Shown: positions 18,220 to 30,157 of the stretch, one piece after another
Position numbering within the stretch: the stretch's first letter is position 1
How the letters are laid out: each line of letters starts with the position of its first letter
NCBI GenBank assembly: GCA_019918135.1
Contig: WBZZ01004558.1
Location: 1-64,000 of the forward strand
DNA length: 64,000 nucleotides
From: Paulinella micropora
Taxonomy: Eukaryota > Cercozoa > Imbricatea > Euglyphida > Paulinellidae
Direction: 5' to 3'
Translations under genes and position numbers: made by a program
The notes under the pieces: model-generated
What the model saw: only the letters and a program-made list of their open reading frames with translations
Told to the model about the DNA's origin: nothing
Databases searched by the model: none

Positions 18220-21200
18220 AACGAGACGAAGAGGGGATGTGGCCTACAGAAGGCTGCTGAGGTATTGTACCGTCAGACCGGACGTGGGGGAGAGTGCTAT
18301 GGCGCTACAACCGAGGTACAACGACATCTTGCTGCTGATGGGCCCGCCCAAAGAAGCAAACGAGTATGTACAGGCGAGCTGGGACATACTGCAAGAGGCG
18401 AAGAGGCATGTGACCTCGGAACCGGAACGGGTGTTGCTACGTGCCAAAGAACGTTACTTCTGGGTACATCAACTGTCTTCGATTGAGGCGGCTACAGAGC
18501 AGGCGTTGGCGCAACGGCGTGCTGGGCTAAACACATCAGCTACGACAATGGGTCGAAGTGGTGGCACTAGTGATGTGATTGCAGGACAGGGGGAGTCGGC
18601 TTACAGTGAAAGACGAGTTGGACGATGGGAAGAGGAGCGAACGGTCATCACACTAGAGGGCGGCGGAGGTGATCCAGTACCCCGGAATGTGATGGATGAT
18701 GAAAAGAAGCCACCAAACACGCCGCATACGCAGTTGGTTAGCGACAATGCACAAGATGGTGATGTGGAAATGACCGAGGAAGGGAGGTCTATGCAAGAAG
18801 GAGGGCTGCATCGCGATGGAGGAGGTACCTCTACTGGTGGAGAAGAAGACAAGGGACCTACAGCTCACATGGCTTTTGAAGATGGAGTAATGGGCGGGCA
18901 GGACCTGTATGAAGTCTATCTTGACTGTGGGTCGTCGCAGCACATGATTCCGATAGAAGACGCCCTAAGCAGGATTGGACAGGAGGAGGGGGTGGCAGTG
19001 AGAGGGATCTCTGGGCTCATCAAAACTGTGGCGATGGGGGATACGTCGTTTACAGGCATGAATGGAGAAGGTGGGCAGCAGGAGGTGGAGATGGGGGAGA
19101 CCTACGTCTTACCTACCCTTGATCGTACGCTATTCTCATCTGGTCGCCTACAGCGAACGGGTTACATAATAGTAATGCAAGATGACGAATTCTTCGTGAT
19201 GAGGAAGAAGGTAATGGTAGAGGCATGCGAAAAGATTTTGACTGGGAGCTTCGATGCTGATACGTGTCAATACCGATTTCACGTGGCGAACCCACCTGGA
19301 TGGAGGAAAGAGAAGAAGGAATGCTCACCGTTCCCCGAATGCAACACTGCGTTTTGGTCTACCAGCATGAAACCAAGTACTACGGTGGACATGAGTGAGA
19401 TAAATGGCATATTTCACTTCGGGGAGACGATGGCACGTCAATTCTTGAAGCAAAATGGGCTGACACCGAAGGGAAAGGCGTCTACCCTGAGGTGTGATTG
19501 CTTGGCCTGTTCTACCACTAAGATTACTAAGCACTCGTCATTTGAGGGGGCGTCGCTAACGCTATGTGCAAAGACGGGAGAGGACTGGAGTGCAGATGGT
19601 ACCGGTCGTATACCGTTTCCGTTGTACGGCAACACGCCGTATTGCCTGTTGTTTGTGGAGAACGTGTCTGGATACCTGAAAGGGCATTGGAACCACACGA
19701 GGGCATCAGACATTGCTGTCAAGCAGCTGGCTGCTGTGAGGGTGTGATCGAAGACCCAGACGGGGAACGACATGAAACAGTTCCGGACGGACAAAGAGTG
19801 GATCTCGAATGCGGTGAAAGATTTCCTCACAAGTGAGGGGATTGAGCCCCGGTTACCCGTTCGTGCGGACCCTAATAAGGACGCGTATGCTGAGGCAGGG
19901 ATTCACATTGTTTTCTCATTGGCAGCTACGTTGCTAACCGCGAGGAGTGTGCCTGTCTACTTCTTACCTCTGGCGGTCGACTATGCTATCTTTCTCATCA
20001 ACATGCAAGCGAGAGCAAGGGCAAAGATGACGAGGCACGAGATGTTCTACAAAAGGCCAGCTCCACCCTTCTCCATCCTGAAGCCTTTTGGGTGCTTATG
20101 TGTGTACTACAAGGGTGGCAAGAAGGGCCAAGAGAAGGGAGTGCCAGGAGTGTTCATGGGGGTGAGCACAGAGGAGTCAGCCTATAAGGTGTGGAGTTAC
20201 TACAAAGGTAAGCTGGTGACGACGGCGGACATGGTCGTCAGGGACTCTACTGTACATGGCTGGCCTACTCTCTACCCACGGGGCAAGATGGCATCGTCAC
20301 TGCAACACAGCTTCCAAACTGCCAACCCAGTTCGAGAGAAGGGGGCCGAAAAGGGCGAAAAACCCGGTGCATTTTTTACTGCAAGTGAACAGCGACTGTT
20401 AGACAAATTGCTGGAAGTGGTAACTGGTGAAGATGAAAATGATACCGGGGAAGAGGGGTGCATAGTGGAAGACGTGGCGGACGGACCGGAAGTGTTTTCT
20501 GCACGTGATGGTGTTCCAACTGACGAAGCTGGGGTTGTGGAGCTGGTGGTCGTTGGGGACGAGGGGTCGAGTAGTGGTCGTGCCAGAAAGGTGGGAGCAG
20601 GGGCTACTGATGGGAAGGTCGGAAGGGCAGCTGCTGGTGCACCTTTGCCTCGTTCAGGAGCATTGCAGGGTCGTGCTGGAGCGGACCAGAAGAGAGATGC
20701 AAGGGGGGTGCCAGTGGTGTGGACAGGTAACATCATTGACACATCCAACATAGTTGCAGGGGTGATGAGCAGGAAGCCAACGAAGCCAACTAACTTCCGC
20801 TCTGGTGCATACTTGGTGACGGTCCCGATTCCTCATCGAGAGGCTACTGCCTCAGGCAAATTTAACGACTCAAGGTTCAAGGACATCGACAAGCACCTCA
20901 GGTTGGGTGCTATCATGGAGCGTCATGTGTCAGAGAAGCCTCCGGGGCAACCACTGGTCCCAACAAGGTTTGTCGACTTTGAAAAGCGAGAGACGGTCGA
21001 TGGTCCGGTAGTGGATACAAAGTCAGGGATTGCTGGCATTGGTTTCCGACAACCGGCGTGGCAGTACGATAGAGTGGATCGACCGACGTGTAGAGTTGAT
21101 TTGGTGTGGTCTACGTGTGCTCTTGCGGTATTGCAGGACCTTGATATATTTGGAATGGACGAGGAGAGTGCGTTCCCGCAGGTAAAGCTGCGGGTACCGG

Positions 21201-22395
21201 TGTGGCTGCAACCGCCGGCTGGATACGCGCCACCTAATGTGGTATGGGAAGCTCTTGGGGGGGTCAACGGTTTGAAGCCCTCTGGCCACATTTATTGGAA
21301 CGACCGAGTGGTTCCGACTCAGAAGAAGATGGGCTTCGTGCAGAGCATCCTGGAGCCGGTCATGTTCGGAAGGATTGATCCTGAGACGAAGAAGACTGAA
21401 GTATTGACGTACCATGTCGATGATAACATTCATGCTGCAGCGTCTAAGGCAAGCCGAAAGGAGTATGTGGAGAAGCTCAACGAGGAGTGGGGGAACGTGA
21501 AGGATCTAGGCCCGGTCAAACAGTTCCTCTCGCTTGAGTTTGAGGTTAGTAGGAAGGGTGGAGAATACACCGTATCTATCTACCAACGCGAGTACACGGA
21601 GACGTTGATGGCAAGGTTCAAGAGGAGCGACGGGCGTCCATGGATGCCGGCCAAGACGCCGTGGTTGCCGGAGGGATCGAAGATGGTGCCGGCGCTGGGG
21701 GAGTACTCGCCACAGGAGATTGTAGGGAGTTACATCTACTTGAAAGCGAGTTGCCCGGAGTCGGTTCTTCCGTTGAGTTACCTAGCTGAGCATCAGTCCG
21801 ACAGGAGCAAGTTCGATTATCGAGCGGCGGAGCAGCTATTGCGCTATTTCCTGTTCGTCAAGAACAGGGGTTTTAAGTTCTCGTCGAATGGCAACCGTAC
21901 GCCGGAGGCGGACTCAGATTCGTCCTTAGGAAATGGAAGTCGCATGTACTCGCGAACAGGGGTGTGGTGTTCCTGGCGGATGGGCCTGTGATGGTGAGGG
22001 CTTCCAATCAGAAGCATTTGGCCACAGGCACGCAAGAGAGTGAAACCTATGCGGCTTCGGAGGTGTTGCATGATCTTGAGTCGGTGCGTAATATGATTCG
22101 GGCTCTGCCTTGGTCGGATGAAAACCCATTGAAAGACGAGTTGATGGCGACGCCGACCCTCAATGTCGACAATCAGGCTACGGTGTGTACTGCGCCGGAA
22201 TCGGTGTTTGGTAAGAAGCTGCGTCATATTGCTCTGAGGCATTACCATTTGACTGAGGCGATGAGGAAGGGGGAGGTTGTGATGCGTTGGGTCCCGTCAG
22301 CAGACAATCGCGCCGATGTTCTCTCAAAGAAAATCGCTAGCCCCTCCTTGTTCAAGAAGGGGGCAGACAGACTGTCTGGACATCAGTCCAAGTAA
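18190..22395 (+). pseudogene. pol: Copia-1 pol: protease, integrase, RT, RNase H
   Basis: The frame is open from 17873, overlaps gag and continues to 19745. The protease motif is LDCGSSQHM, with Cys where Ser/Thr is usual after the catalytic Asp. Integrase has Asp in WSADGTGR, Asp in QFRTDKEW and Glu in DAYAEAGIHI, so the DDE triad is kept. A single TGA at 19745-19747 lies in frame between the first and second Asp. RT shows FGMDEESAFPQVK and YHVDD (about 21409-21423). Near 21950 the frame shifts and RNase H continues (DGPVMVRASNQKHLATGTQE; NRADVLSKK) to 22395. It is nearly intact, with two lesions. Confidence 0.85.
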
Positions 22396-22526
22396 GCATT
22401 ACTGAGGATGCTTATGCCTTTGCTCATTAGAGGTGTCCTATGACTCTAGTGATAAGGTTAGAATATATTTGTGACTTCTACCTCACTAGTGACTTTATTG
22501 GTAACTACCTCTGAAATTAGGGGGAG

Positions 22527-22819
22527 CTTTACTTTACAATAACGGTTAGAATAATTTCTGACAGCAGTTACTCATGATATGACAGTTACGTCATTTATTA
22601 TATGTCGATAGGACTGATTTACCAATTATTTACGACTGACCTAATTAATGAATTTGGCATTGTCAGCCAGTCACATGTTATGGTTTTGCCGCCTTCAGTT
22701 TGGCGGTAATAATTTTACTCAATAAATCTCTCACAATCTGTTCAACTGCGAACTACCAAAGTGTCCCGGTCTTCAACCCGGCCTCTGTCAACTAAGCTAC
22801 CGGATTTATAAATACATTG
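22527..22819 (+). repeat. Copia-1 right LTR
   Basis: 293 bases, about 98.6% identical to the left LTR (counted by eye), followed directly by GCGCT. Confidence 0.95.
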
Positions 22820-22889
22820 GCGCTACCAAAGCTAGGACCGCGAAACTGACAAGCACTGGCTGTACCTTGAGTCCACGACAGCGGCACAT
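22820..22889 (-). pseudogene. Polytopic membrane protein, 5' part
   Basis: Encodes the N-terminus from Met at 22889 (MCRCRG...), including a first hydrophobic segment (PVLVSFAVLALV), up to the GCGCT at 22820-22824. The frame is in phase with the 3' part beginning at 16171. The reading frame is also open further upstream, so an earlier start cannot be excluded. Confidence 0.6.
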
Positions 22890-24034
22890 AGCTTCTTCAA
22901 CTGTGTGATCTTCTTCCCTTCTCCCCCACCCCCTCCCTTCCTTTTTTTCTCTTGGCCCCCGCACACTCGCTCGGGCACGAAGAGGCGGGAGAGTGGAGCA
23001 GGAGGGGAAAGAGCAAAGGGTACAGACAAAGAGCCAGCAAAGATTGACGCCAACAGTGACAGGTAAAAAAAAAGTGTGAGGGGGGGGGAAGGGGGTGTGA
23101 AAGGTATGCACAAGGGGAGGCGAGAGGAAAAAGTTGAGCGCGAGTGATTTTACTGATTTTTTCTTTATCAAGTCCGTTTGGTGGGGGTTTTTTTCCTTGC
23201 ATATCGTGGGTTTTTCCAGTCATCGTTTTTTTTCTGCCTCCCTCTTTCATCTGACAATTCTATTTAAAATGCGCGCACCAAGCTAACCCCCCCGTCTCTC
23301 TTCCCCCCCTCCCCCTCTCCCAATATTTCTGCACCTTTTCCCCCTCCCCCCTCCCAAAAAAAGGAAAAAAAAAGGGAGGGGGGAGGGGCACGGAGGAGTG
23401 AATACAACGGGGGGTAGAGGGCGGGGGGGGGGGGGAAGGATGGGAAAGTTCGGAATATAGCTTCCACGCAAGGAAATACCTTGAGAACAAAAAAAAAAGG
23501 TGGTGTCAGTTCTCTCTGTTGCCTTTTTTTTGTCCGGTTTGATTTTATTTCTTCTTTCGACCATCATATGTAGACATTGTGACAGCAGGCGTAGGGGCCG
23601 GCGGAGGTTGCGAAGGGAGGGGGGGGGGGGTGGGTGGGCGGGGAACGCGGAGGGTGGAAGGTCGGTCGTATTACGAACGGACAAGCCACCCGTGTGCTCC
23701 ACAGCCCCTACCCATCCCCCGCGTGCCTCCCCCGCCCCCCGGCCTGCCGCGCCTTGTTTTTGGCAAACCTTTCTGCCCCCTTTCTCCCCTCCCCTCGCTG
23801 GAACATTTTTCTTTTTTGTTTGTTTTGTTTTTACCGCAGAAACGGCTCCCCCGTCCTTTGCCCAGCCCTCATTCTAGTACTTTGTGTAACTGGGCAGGTC
23901 TGTTTGAACAGCGCGTCCTCAGCCCCTACTCTTTCCCGTCTTTTTCGCCGTCATTCTCCTCCTCTAGCGGCAACAGAAATTGGATAGCCAGGTGGTTCTT
24001 TTCTAAGTCTAACCAGGTATTAACATTGCTGGCC
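22890..24034. other. Low-complexity spacer
   Basis: Rich in polypyrimidine and polypurine runs (22910-23110, 23280-23440, 23610-23630). Open frames here have Pro/Gly-rich low-complexity translations and I see no real gene. Confidence 0.6.
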
Positions 24035-24662
24035 TTAAAAGCGGTCAGGAATCGGGCACAGCTCTCCATGACACCGGCGGCACGCGCGCCGCTCACTACG
24101 CAGAACAGAGCTAATCACGATGCAGGCGCTCCTGTTGCAGCATTCGGGAAGGACCGAATCCATCAACACAACCTTCACGGACGGGCGCTGTGCTTCCCAA
24201 ACTCTTTTTTGTGCCTCGCCGTCCTGTACATCCTTTTGCAGATGAATGGCTACGCATGCAAACATAGCTAAGCGTTCTAGGACGAGTCTGAAACGTTCGG
24301 GTATGTCGACCTCAACTGCTTGGTCCGGCTTAAAGAATTCCCAGACATTGCCTTCTGCGCGGAATTTACGTAGGGCGTACACGAAATCTGATACCGGAGG
24401 AGTGATCTCTGCCCAAGGAAACTCGTGTGGTGGTAGCAACTGCTCGCTCTGGGGCGGGGGCTCGCCCGATATCTCTAGATGGGGCTGGTTGAGCAGCCGG
24501 TGTTTTTGTGCCTTGGTAGTAGCTTCTCGGAAGGTAATGCTGTACCTGCCCCCGTCCGCAAGCTGTGCCAGCACTTCTGCGCTCACCCTCCCAGGCCCGA
24601 AAACTAAAAACCCCCCCTTTTATTTGTGCTTTGCTCGGGTGCGAGGAAGCGGCTGGCGACAT
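24035..24662 (-). pseudogene. Unidentified soluble protein, one frameshift
   Basis: ATG at 24662 gives MSPAASSHPSKAQIKGG. A one-base slip in a G7 run (24612-24618) then leads into the main frame, FLVFGPGRVSAEVLAQLADG, which runs to 24035 for about 205 residues in all. The body is mixed alpha/beta (SDFVYALRKFRAEGNVWEFF near the middle; FRLVLERLAMFACVAIHLQK later). A TATA-like stretch lies just upstream. Base composition is moderate, unlike the purine-rich flanks, which supports a real gene. No family is recognised. The single slip in a homopolymer could be a sequence error. Confidence 0.5.
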
Positions 24663-24679
24663 GTGTTACGCCCGTGCCA

Positions 24680-24690
24680 TATATATTTTA
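24680..24690 (-). promoter_or_regulatory. TATA-like element
   Basis: TAAAATATATA on the reverse strand, 18-28 bases before the ATG at 24662, in otherwise GC-rich DNA. The distance is short for a TATA box, so the true transcription start is uncertain. Confidence 0.3.
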
Positions 24691-25497
24691 GCCAAAGGCA
24701 GAAAGGATGGAAAGAACAACAAAGGAAGGTCGAGGAAAGACGATCAAGGTGAGAGATTTAAAAAAAAAAGAAAAGATTACAGGGGCTAGTCAAGGCGGGC
24801 GAGTGGGGGGGGGGGAGGAAGCCAGACGGACGGAGGCTACAAATAGCACAGAAAATTGTAGCACAGGCACAAACAGTATTCAAAAAAAGGGGGGGGAGGG
24901 AGGGGGAGAAAGCAGGAGAGAGGGGGGGTGGGGGGTGGGCAGGCACGGCATACAGCCAACAAGGATGGACAGGGAGGGGAGGGGGGGGGGGGAATGAAGA
25001 GCCGCAAGAAAGGGAACTGCGTTCTTTCCTTTTTGTCCCCTATGCGCACAAGGATACGCAAAAGGAATGGAGGACCTTTGCCAGGCTTACAAGAAAAGAA
25101 AAAGACCCCCCCTCCCCAATTCACTGCGTTGCTTTTTTTTGGTCCATGCTCCCCCAACAAAAGACGCGTATTTATTCAGCACATGCCAACAAATATGTTT
25201 TCTTTACTTATTTTGTTTCTATCTGGTACTTTTCTTTTTTGTGTGGCAGGGAAAGCTGGGGAGGGAGGGGCAGGGAATATCGACAAAGAGGAAGAAAAAC
25301 AGATTTCTTTTTTTAAAAAGAAAAGAAGACCTAGCTTTGGGGCGGGGGGGATCGGAGGCAAGGAAGTTTGTGGAGAGGGGGGGGGGGGAGAGGAGGAAAG
25401 CGATTTTCCCTTTTTTTTCGGGACTCTGAAACTCTGTCCTCCCACCAAAAAAAAAAAGAAAACAAACACATACACACACAAAAGAGGCAGAAATAAC
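24691..25497. other. Purine/pyrimidine-rich spacer
   Basis: Poly-G, poly-A and GA-rich runs dominate. No gene is supported. Confidence 0.55.
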
Positions 25498-26023
25498 ATG
25501 AGCACCCTTGACGGCGATTGGAGTGATGACGAACGGCCGCACAAAAAACGCCGCGTCAGGTTTGTGCCATGGCCCCAGGACGAAGAAGCACCGGAAATCT
25601 CGTCCGACGGGCCCGTGGTTAAGATGCTAGCGAGCTTTAACCGGGCTATGAGCTCACTCAGACCAATCAGCTTGGCCAAGGCGTCGACGCGAGCGCCGCT
25701 GTCGGACAACGACCCGATGGACTTTATGCTTGTGGAATAGGTTTGACGGCGGCCACTTTACTATGAACCAGATGTTCATGAACATGCTGGTTGTTTCGCG
25801 GTCCGAGCTCTTAAGTGCGATCTCCATGATCACCTGGGACGATTTTCTCGAGAAGTACAAGACGGTGAAACCACACTGGGACAGGGTTACTATGGTGAAA
25901 TGGCAGTTCAACCCCAAGGCGCTAAACCCCAAGAGCCAGCGTGTGCCCGGAGTGCTGCTAGAAACCAGCCGGAGACCTATTAATATAATTAACAGGATAG
26001 TCAGTATGGTCCGGCATATGTAA
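25498..26023 (+). pseudogene. Unidentified small protein with basic motif, one frameshift
   Basis: ATG at 25498 gives MSTLDGDWSDDERPHKKRRV with a nuclear-localisation-like KKRRVR, and stops at 25740. Another frame takes over exactly there: FMLWNRFDGGHFTMNQMFMN can be read through a one-base shift near 25730, and continues to 26023 (ITWDDFLEKYKTVKPHWDRV in the middle). I therefore read one protein of about 175 residues. No known domain is recognised. Composition is balanced and codon use is unlike the low-complexity flanks. An AATAAA follows at 26097. Confidence 0.5.
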
Positions 26024-26096
26024 TGTGTGTCGTTAGAGCCATTACTTATGTCCGGCCTAGTATGTAATCGGGCTGTTCCCTTGGCGCCCTTTTCTC

Positions 26097-26102
26097 AATA
26101 AA
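26097..26102 (+). terminator. AATAAA polyadenylation signal
   Basis: CTCAATAAAG context. It may serve the preceding small gene, or belong to the undelimited left LTR of Copia-3. Confidence 0.4.
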
Positions 26103-26381
26103 GTTTCCGTTAGTCATAGCTACTTCAATTTAATTCACCATTACTTGGATAGCTGATTTGTCAATAGGCCGGACAGTCAATAATACCAATGTTAACTGAA
26201 AATGCCAGCCGACAGACTAGCACCTAAGTTAGTCAGTTTGTGACGTGGAAGTCAAAGAGTCAGTTCTTTATTTATACGAGTTATTAAAGTGCGTTTCCAT
26301 ACTGTGTGATAGTCTTGCTAGGTAGCCCGGATAGATCCTGAAAGTGATGGGTAAAGGTTCCATGATGGGTAGCTTCCCAAA

Positions 26382-26392
26382 GGTTATGAGCC
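26382..26392 (+). promoter_or_regulatory. Primer-binding site of Copia-3
   Basis: GGTTATGAGCC, complementary to the initiator tRNA-Met anticodon loop. Confidence 0.6.
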
Positions 26393-26408
26393 TTGGAGCG
26401 AGAAAAGA

Positions 26409-29400
26409 ATGGGTTTACAGCAAGAGTACATCCCGCAGTTGGATGGTACCACTCGGAATTGTTCCGACTTTCGTTACAAGCTAATAAGCAATGTCAAAGG
26501 CATTAGTGCCTGGCATGGTGAGTGTGTTACGCTAGCATTCGATGACCCAGCAAAAGCAAAAGCCAAATATCCTTACAACCCAGCGAAAGCGATGGAAATT
26601 GAAGAGAGGGAGTTGCCCGATGAACCAGACTCAGATGATACTCCTGACACAGACTCAGACAATGATGGCAGTGTCTCAGACGGGGGTAGACAGAGACCAA
26701 AAACGAAGAAAGAAGAAGACAAAACAACTCCTGAAGAAAAACCGAAGGATTGGGCAAAGCTGACGGATGAACAAAAGAAGCAGTGGAGAGAGAAAAGAGC
26801 TAAGAAACAGAAACGCGAGAAAAGAAGACAGTCGAAACGAGCACACACACTAAGAGTGAAAGTGATACAGAAAGAAAAGAGACATTATGAACGCATGCGA
26901 ACACTACAACTGATTCTGTCTGTTGCTTTTTCTCACCCTGTTGTTGTTCGATATTTGCGCACTAAGACAGTGACTGGCCCGATAGAGCTGATAGAGGCAG
27001 TCAGGGCCAAGTTCGGTTCAATCTCCGGGGTTAGCAAAAACATTAAAGCACAAATTTTCGAAAACATGTATCCAAAACCCGGACAAAATGTTGATGGTTG
27101 AATGACTATGTTGCCATGAAAGGTGAGGTAGAGAGTCATAGAACTCATCCATTTGACGAAGATGACCTAGTGAGAAGCCTGCTTGCTAAGCTTGCGAGAC
27201 ACCCCGCATATGGAGAGAGTTTCCAAGCACTTCACTTCAACCTACCACCCAACCTAAGACCTGGATTTGACGATCTAGTTGATAGTGCGAGAGACACATG
27301 GGCGTTGTGGAGAAAGGATAAGTAGGGAGAAGAGATGAAGGAGAGACCTGACAAGCACACGAGGCAGAAGAAAGAGGCAAATCTCTTGATAGGTGATCAG
27401 GGAGATGAGGAGGAAGGGGGTAAGCGCAAGTACAGAAAGTTCAAGAAGAAGGAGGAGTGGTGGCTAAAGGTCACTTGCTATGAATGCAACGAGAAAGGCC
27501 ACACGAAAAAAGTATTGCCCAGCAAAGAAACCCCGTAAGAAAAATCAAGTGAGTGAAGACAAAAACGACAATAAGAAGAAAAAGGGAAAACCTCAAACCA
27601 CAAAGAACAAAAAGTCTCGTAAAGATGTGAAGCTCATAAGAGAGGAGGAACGAGAACAAGAAGGGGACACCGAAACAGATTGCGACGCTTTACTAGTTTT
27701 CATGGGGGGAGATGTCCTAGACGAAACTGGGGAAACCCCTGACGAAGAGAGAGGTAGGGAGAGGGCAAATGTCGAGTCTGGGGAACCCCAGACTGAGCCA
27801 GGTGTTCGTCCCCTGCCAGCAAGCCAAACTAGTCAAAGTGACGGAGGGAGTCCCTCCGCCACGCCAATCTCACGCTCTCAGAGTCAGCTAACCAAAGGCA
27901 TTTCCACTACCACCCCACAGCGTCAAAGCACAGCCCCTGAAACACCTCAGACAACTATTGCGAGGTATTCACGAGACAGCCCGAGGTCCCTTATTTGTCA
28001 CGGGAAAAATAAAAAGAATAGTCCTTGTCAAATCTCTCTTGAGAAAGACAAACGGGGACCTAATGTCTAATGCTGCGCAAGCTTGTCGTTTGACCTGTGG
28101 TCTATTTTGCGGATATCATGCCAAAAAGCAAGACAAGGAGTACCCCTTGCTTGACTTAGCTGTCAGCCCAGACCTCCGTCCTCCTAAATCCCCTTATTCC
28201 AGACGAGAGAGATTTGCGAGAAGATGCTAAAGCGAGAGGGATAGTCATACCGCACAACCTCACTACCACATTCACTGAACAAACTCCACAGAGGAAGGGA
28301 GAGAGTGAGCAGAATAGAGCGAAAGGGGAAGTGAGGGGGAGTAAGCGTCTTGGGGCAACACCGCAAAAGCACACCTTCACCACACAAACACCTCACACAG
28401 CACCATCTGCACAAGTCAAGCAAACAGCTGACACGCCAATGCAAAGAGAGAGTAGTGTGGAAGAAGAAGATGAGGAAGAGAGGGAGGAGTATGATGATGA
28501 AAATGACTCTCGATGCTCTGATGAAATCAGACATGATATGGCTATGGCTGCATTGTATGGACGATGATGACATAGACACGGAATTTCTGCAACTTACGCG
28601 AAAAGGGAATGTTAGGAAATATTTACGGAAGCATATGATGGATACTCACGACGTGAGTGGGAGTCCGGCTTCTGCCGGACTGCCCAGTGTTGTTGTCGGG
28701 ACCAGGGAGGCCAAGAGGAAACAGCGGGGAGGCACGGCTGCAACCTCAACACCACAACCAGGTCCAACACCCCAAGCTCAACCACACACCAATACACCAC
28801 CCATCATCACTTTCAAAGACATAGCGCAGCTCGCTCAACAACTCACAACAACTTGCATTACAGAAAGCAGTGGTAAGGTAAAGAGAGTGAGTGAAGGGAA
28901 GTTAGTGCGAGATGAGTTCTTGACAGATGTGGTGAGAGCGATTGAGGGAGTGTATATAGCACACGCAGCACGCACAACACTATCCCCACCAGCACAGACA
29001 TAAAACAACAACACCTCACAGCCACCAGCACCATCACAGCACAAGAACAGCAAACAGAACTATACAATAGTGTTAGATGGAGAAGGGGGGAGAGATAGGG
29101 AGCATACGATAGTTCAGGATAGCGGGTCGTCCCGAGACATTGCATGCAACCCTGAAATATTACACGATATCAAGTCCGTACCCCCTGTCAAGCTAGTAAC
29201 AGGTAATGGAGAGTGTGAGATAGGACAGGAGGGGACGGCAAGAGTCACGCGTATCAATGGGCACGGCAGACCAATTACGGTGTCAAGGACCATGCACCTT
29301 GATGCCAGGTTACCCGTGAATATTGCTTCTACCGGCAGGATGGATTATACCCATCATCGGTCTATCGTCCATCAAAATGGACAGTTGGTCATACTGAAAC

Positions 29401-29552
29401 ACCCCATAAGATTAGAGGAGAAAGACGTACTTGTCAGAGGTAGGCTCATGTCGACCCTCCTTTATAGGTGGGACAACGAGTTTGACACCCCATTAGACAT
29501 CAATGAGCGTTATGAACCCCCACAGAATAAGAATAGAGGTGTGGTGGGGTGA
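26409..29552 (+). pseudogene. gag: Copia-3 gag and protease, multiple frameshifts
   Basis: From ATG 26409: a capsid-like N-terminus (FRYKLISNVKGISAWHGE), an acidic stretch, then a very basic region to 27101. Adjacent frames carry on at 27098-27325. The zinc knuckle CYECNEKGH (about 27477) has its last Cys in the neighbouring frame (KKYCPAKK). Pro/Thr/Gln-rich spacer fills 27700-29000. The protease Asp motif IVQDSGSSRDI is at about 29110, followed by the usual strands up to 29552 (ERYEPPQNK). At least five frame changes, so no function is expected. Confidence 0.7.
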
Positions 29553-29713
29553 ATGGGGAGGGAAACCCCAAGAGAGAAAGACAGGAGAGTAGACAGGCAG
29601 AAGGGAAAACGGGGGAGGTAACGCTGTATGCGTCTTATCCCTGCAAGCCTGGTACAATTAGAAAGGTATTTATAGAATTGTTTCATTAACTAGTTCATTA
29701 TGCATGTGGACAC

Positions 29714-29718
29714 TATAG
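29714..29718. repeat. Target-site duplication of Copia-2, left copy
   Basis: TATAG, repeated at 39245-39249. Removing Copia-2 with one copy restores the Copia-3 frame CGHYSIKKMRAL, the GAG-pre-integrase signature. Confidence 0.8.
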
Positions 29719-30157
29719 TATTGAACTATAATGAACACATTACATCTCAATGCTTTTTCCGGTTTGAATCACATCTCATTGGACAATTTCCCGTGATACA
29801 ATTCACCGTTACCAATTACACCATACGGATACTTTTCCATATTTGTTATTCATTTGCCGTTATATTAACCTTATTTCGGCAGTCATCTATGAGTTCTCTT
29901 ATTAGTTCATTAGCTTCACAAAAGGTACATAATTCAAGATGACTGTACTCGAATTCAAGATGACTGTATTCTACAGTGTCCTACTTTCTTTGGACAACTT
30001 TCATTTCAAGACTTCCGGTTTGGTAATTCATTCTCAGTAAATCTGTTTTGATAAAGTTACAAAGTGGCTCTAGTCACTTTAGGCTTTTATTAATAACGTT
30101 ATAGATTTACGTAGGCACTCGTCAATAATCTGCATTATGAATCCAGCGGGAGAAATT
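29719..30157 (+). repeat. Copia-2 left LTR
   Basis: Starts TATTGAACTATAATGAACAC, ends GGGAGAAATT; primer-binding site follows at 30158. The gag-frame ATG at 30137 lies within the LTR. Confidence 0.92.

Larger units (their letters stand above)
16177..22819 (+). mobile_element. Copia-1, full-length Ty1/copia LTR retrotransposon
   Basis: 6643 bases with two 293-base LTRs that differ at only about four positions, so insertion is recent. The order gag, protease, integrase, reverse transcriptase, RNase H identifies Ty1/copia (Pseudoviridae type). GCGCT flanks both ends. A primer-binding site matching the initiator tRNA-Met anticodon loop follows the left LTR, and a purine tract (about 22516-22526) precedes the right LTR. 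It disrupts a host membrane-protein gene. It carries one in-frame TGA and one late frameshift and is otherwise close to intact. Confidence 0.95.

Noticed and set aside
22897..23702. Pro-rich reverse open frames
   Set aside because: Low-complexity translation of polypurine runs with no domain or consistent start.
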